Source: Mycobacterium colombiense (GTDB taxonomy: Bacteria; Actinomycetota; Actinomycetes; Mycobacteriales; Mycobacteriaceae). Taken from it: DNA of 52,355 nt. Shown here piece by piece: positions 48,219-52,355 of the stretch. Position 1 is the first letter of the stretch. Each line of letters begins with the position of its first letter. A program made the position numbers and the translations under genes. A model generated the notes under the pieces. The model saw only the letters and a list, made by a program, of their open reading frames with translations, made no database searches and was not told the DNA's origin. The stretch is from the NCBI RefSeq assembly GCF_003284935.1, contig NZ_QMEV01000036.1:1-52355 (forward strand). Reading direction: 5' to 3'.

Positions 48219-48815
48219 CTACCCGGTGCGCCTGGTCAGGCCCGGGATGAGAAACCCGTCGACGAACTCCTGCACGGTGCGACGAGTCGGCGGCCGACTT
48301 TGAACGATCGACCGAAAGATGAGATAGCCGGGCAACAGGTCCCACAGTTCGTCGGTGATGACGTCCTCGGCGATCTCGCCCCGGTCCACCGCCTGGTGCA
48401 GCAGGTGCTGGATCACGGCTTTGCGCTGGTCGAGGAATTGATGCTGCATCGCCTCGTTGAGCGCCGGGTGGCGCGACACCTCGACCATGACCGCGCGGAT
48501 GGTGCTGGCGTGGCGCCCACTCTCCTGGCTGATCGTCTCCCCCAGGCTCAGCAGGTCGCCGCGCAGCGAGCCGGTATTCGGCGGGACGGCCACCTGGCGG
48601 ACGCCTTCGGTGAAGGCGGCCAGCACCAGTTCGGCCTTGGAGGGCCAGCGCCGGTAGACCGTGGCTTTGCTGGCGCGCGCGGCGGCAGCCACCGCGTCCA
48701 CCGTCAGGTGGTCATAGCCGTGTTCCTGCAGCAACGCCAGCGTCACGGCCAGTATCTCGGCCTCGCGCGGCGACCACGGTGATGCGTGCTCGCACCGATC
48801 GGCCGTCTGGGTCAT
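48219..48815 (-). CDS. TetR-family regulator
   Basis: 198 residues from ATG 48815. REAEILAVTLALLQEHGYDH and VDAVAAAARASKATVYRRWP form the TetR helix-turn-helix (about 20-62). The C-terminal domain is helical, with a ligand pocket not recognisable in detail. It is probably the repressor of the downstream mmpS-mmpL, with its site at 48136-48161. A TATCGT -10 (48823-48828) ends seven bases before the ATG and no ribosome site is present, so the mRNA is likely leaderless. That also argues against the GTG at 48824. Confidence 0.9.
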   Translation of the reverse strand: MTQTADRCEHASPWSPREAEILAVTLALLQEHGYDHLTVDAVAAAARASKATVYRRWPSKAELVLAAFTEGVRQVAVPPNTGSLRGDLLSLGETISQESGRHASTIRAVMVEVSRHPALNEAMQHQFLDQRKAVIQHLLHQAVDRGEIAEDVITDELWDLLPGYLIFRSIVQSRPPTRRTVQEFVDGFLIPGLTRRTG

Positions 48816-48885
48816 AGAGCCCACGATAGAGCCGCTCGGGCGATGCGGACCAATTTCGGTGCAGTCGGGCCCGACGGATGTCGTG

Positions 48886-52091
<3,206 letters not shown>

Positions 52092-52126
52092 CTATCCGAG
52101 GACACCGACGCAAAACCCCGGCGCGC

Positions 52127-52234
52127 TCAGTCCTGGACGTAAGACCGCAACCGGTCGAGCGCGGCATCCCACCGGCGGGACAGTTGGCTCAGATCGTCGC
52201 TGGCCGACGCCAGCGGCTGGGTCTGCACCGCCAC
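52127..52234 (-). pseudogene. Short remnant, C-terminal end of a regulator-like protein
   Basis: 35 codons from GTG 52234 to the TGA at 52127, ending DLSQLSRRWDAALDRLRSYV. This is like the last helix of ArsR/SRPBCC-type proteins. An in-frame stop lies a few codons upstream of 52234, so no larger gene is possible in this frame. It is either a decayed gene end or chance; evidence is weak. Confidence 0.3.
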
Positions 52235-52294
52235 ACGCGCTCGCGGCCGCGTCGACGGCGCCCGTCATACCCGGGCGCGCAACCGTTTGATTGC

Positions 52295-52355
52295 CTATCC
52301 AATGGCGTCGGGGTCCTCCGCGAACATCTCGGCCGCCTTGCGGGCGAGCTCGATC
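52295..52355 (-). CDS. Partial CDS, C-terminal end
   Basis: The last 19 codons of a minus-strand frame open to the window edge: IELARKAAEMFAEDPDAIG then TAG. Codon use fits coding DNA of this genome. In M. tuberculosis Rv3015c lies here, upstream of ligA, and this is probably its 3' end, but too little is visible to name a family. Confidence 0.5.
   Translation of the reverse strand, partial: IELARKAAEMFAEDPDAIG

Overview
The window is a high-GC chromosomal segment from a slow-growing Mycobacterium, most like the M. avium complex. This rests on gene order that, from memory, follows M. tuberculosis from about Rv2974c to Rv3015c, and on mycobacterial hallmarks: HupB with a Lys/Ala/Pro tail, the F420 gene fbiD, an MmpS/MmpL pair, a PPOX/F420-type protein, a mycofactocin-type SDR and a REP13E12-type relic. 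Species cannot be fixed from the sequence alone. There is no rRNA, CRISPR array, phage or intact insertion sequence. Many tall overlapping reading frames are GC-driven shadows and are omitted.

Layout. 0-1.7 kb: start of a DhaL/FakA-type gene, a secreted or anchored transglycosylase-like protein, and rpmB (zinc form of L28). 1.76-8.2 kb: an accessory block between rpmB and ung, made of two SDRs facing a tight four-gene operon (NTF2-like, sulfotransferase, DUF1214-like, SDR) and a quinone oxidoreductase. 8.2-17.8 kb: housekeeping genes ung, thiL, a DUF3515 protein, ddlA, gpsA, fbiD, ppk1, mutT1 and hupB. 18-21.4 kb: leuDC facing an LtbR-like IclR regulator, then a PPOX protein. 21.4-24.1 kb: tRNA-Glu, tRNA-Gln, gltX and an FAH-family enzyme. 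24.3-33.9 kb: an MFS transporter, leuB, serA, an FAD oxidoreductase, wrbA and the ilvBNC operon, which is preceded by a leader peptide and attenuator. 34-43.4 kb: cfp6, a DoxX protein, lppZ, gatB, a MinD-like ATPase, pfkA, gatA, gatC and an ACT-domain protein. 43.5-48.8 kb: a lower-GC accessory island with a decayed 13E12 protein, a small membrane protein, mmpL, mmpS and tetR. 48.9-52.1 kb: a PLP gamma-family enzyme and ligA, then remnants at the right edge.

How genes work together. leuC, leuD, leuB and ilvBNC cover much of branched-chain amino acid synthesis. They carry two visible control devices: an IclR regulator with an operator-like palindrome, and ribosome-mediated attenuation. gltX, tRNA-Glu, tRNA-Gln and gatCAB together supply indirect Gln-tRNA synthesis. 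ddlA, gpsA and the transglycosylase-like protein concern the envelope.

The most unusual structure is a family of intergenic imperfect palindromes with the core GCGAGCGCGGCGTAGCCGGG. It occurs at four loci, has compensatory changes in its terminal stem, often abuts stop codons, and has expanded into tandem arrays before gatB and after ddlA.
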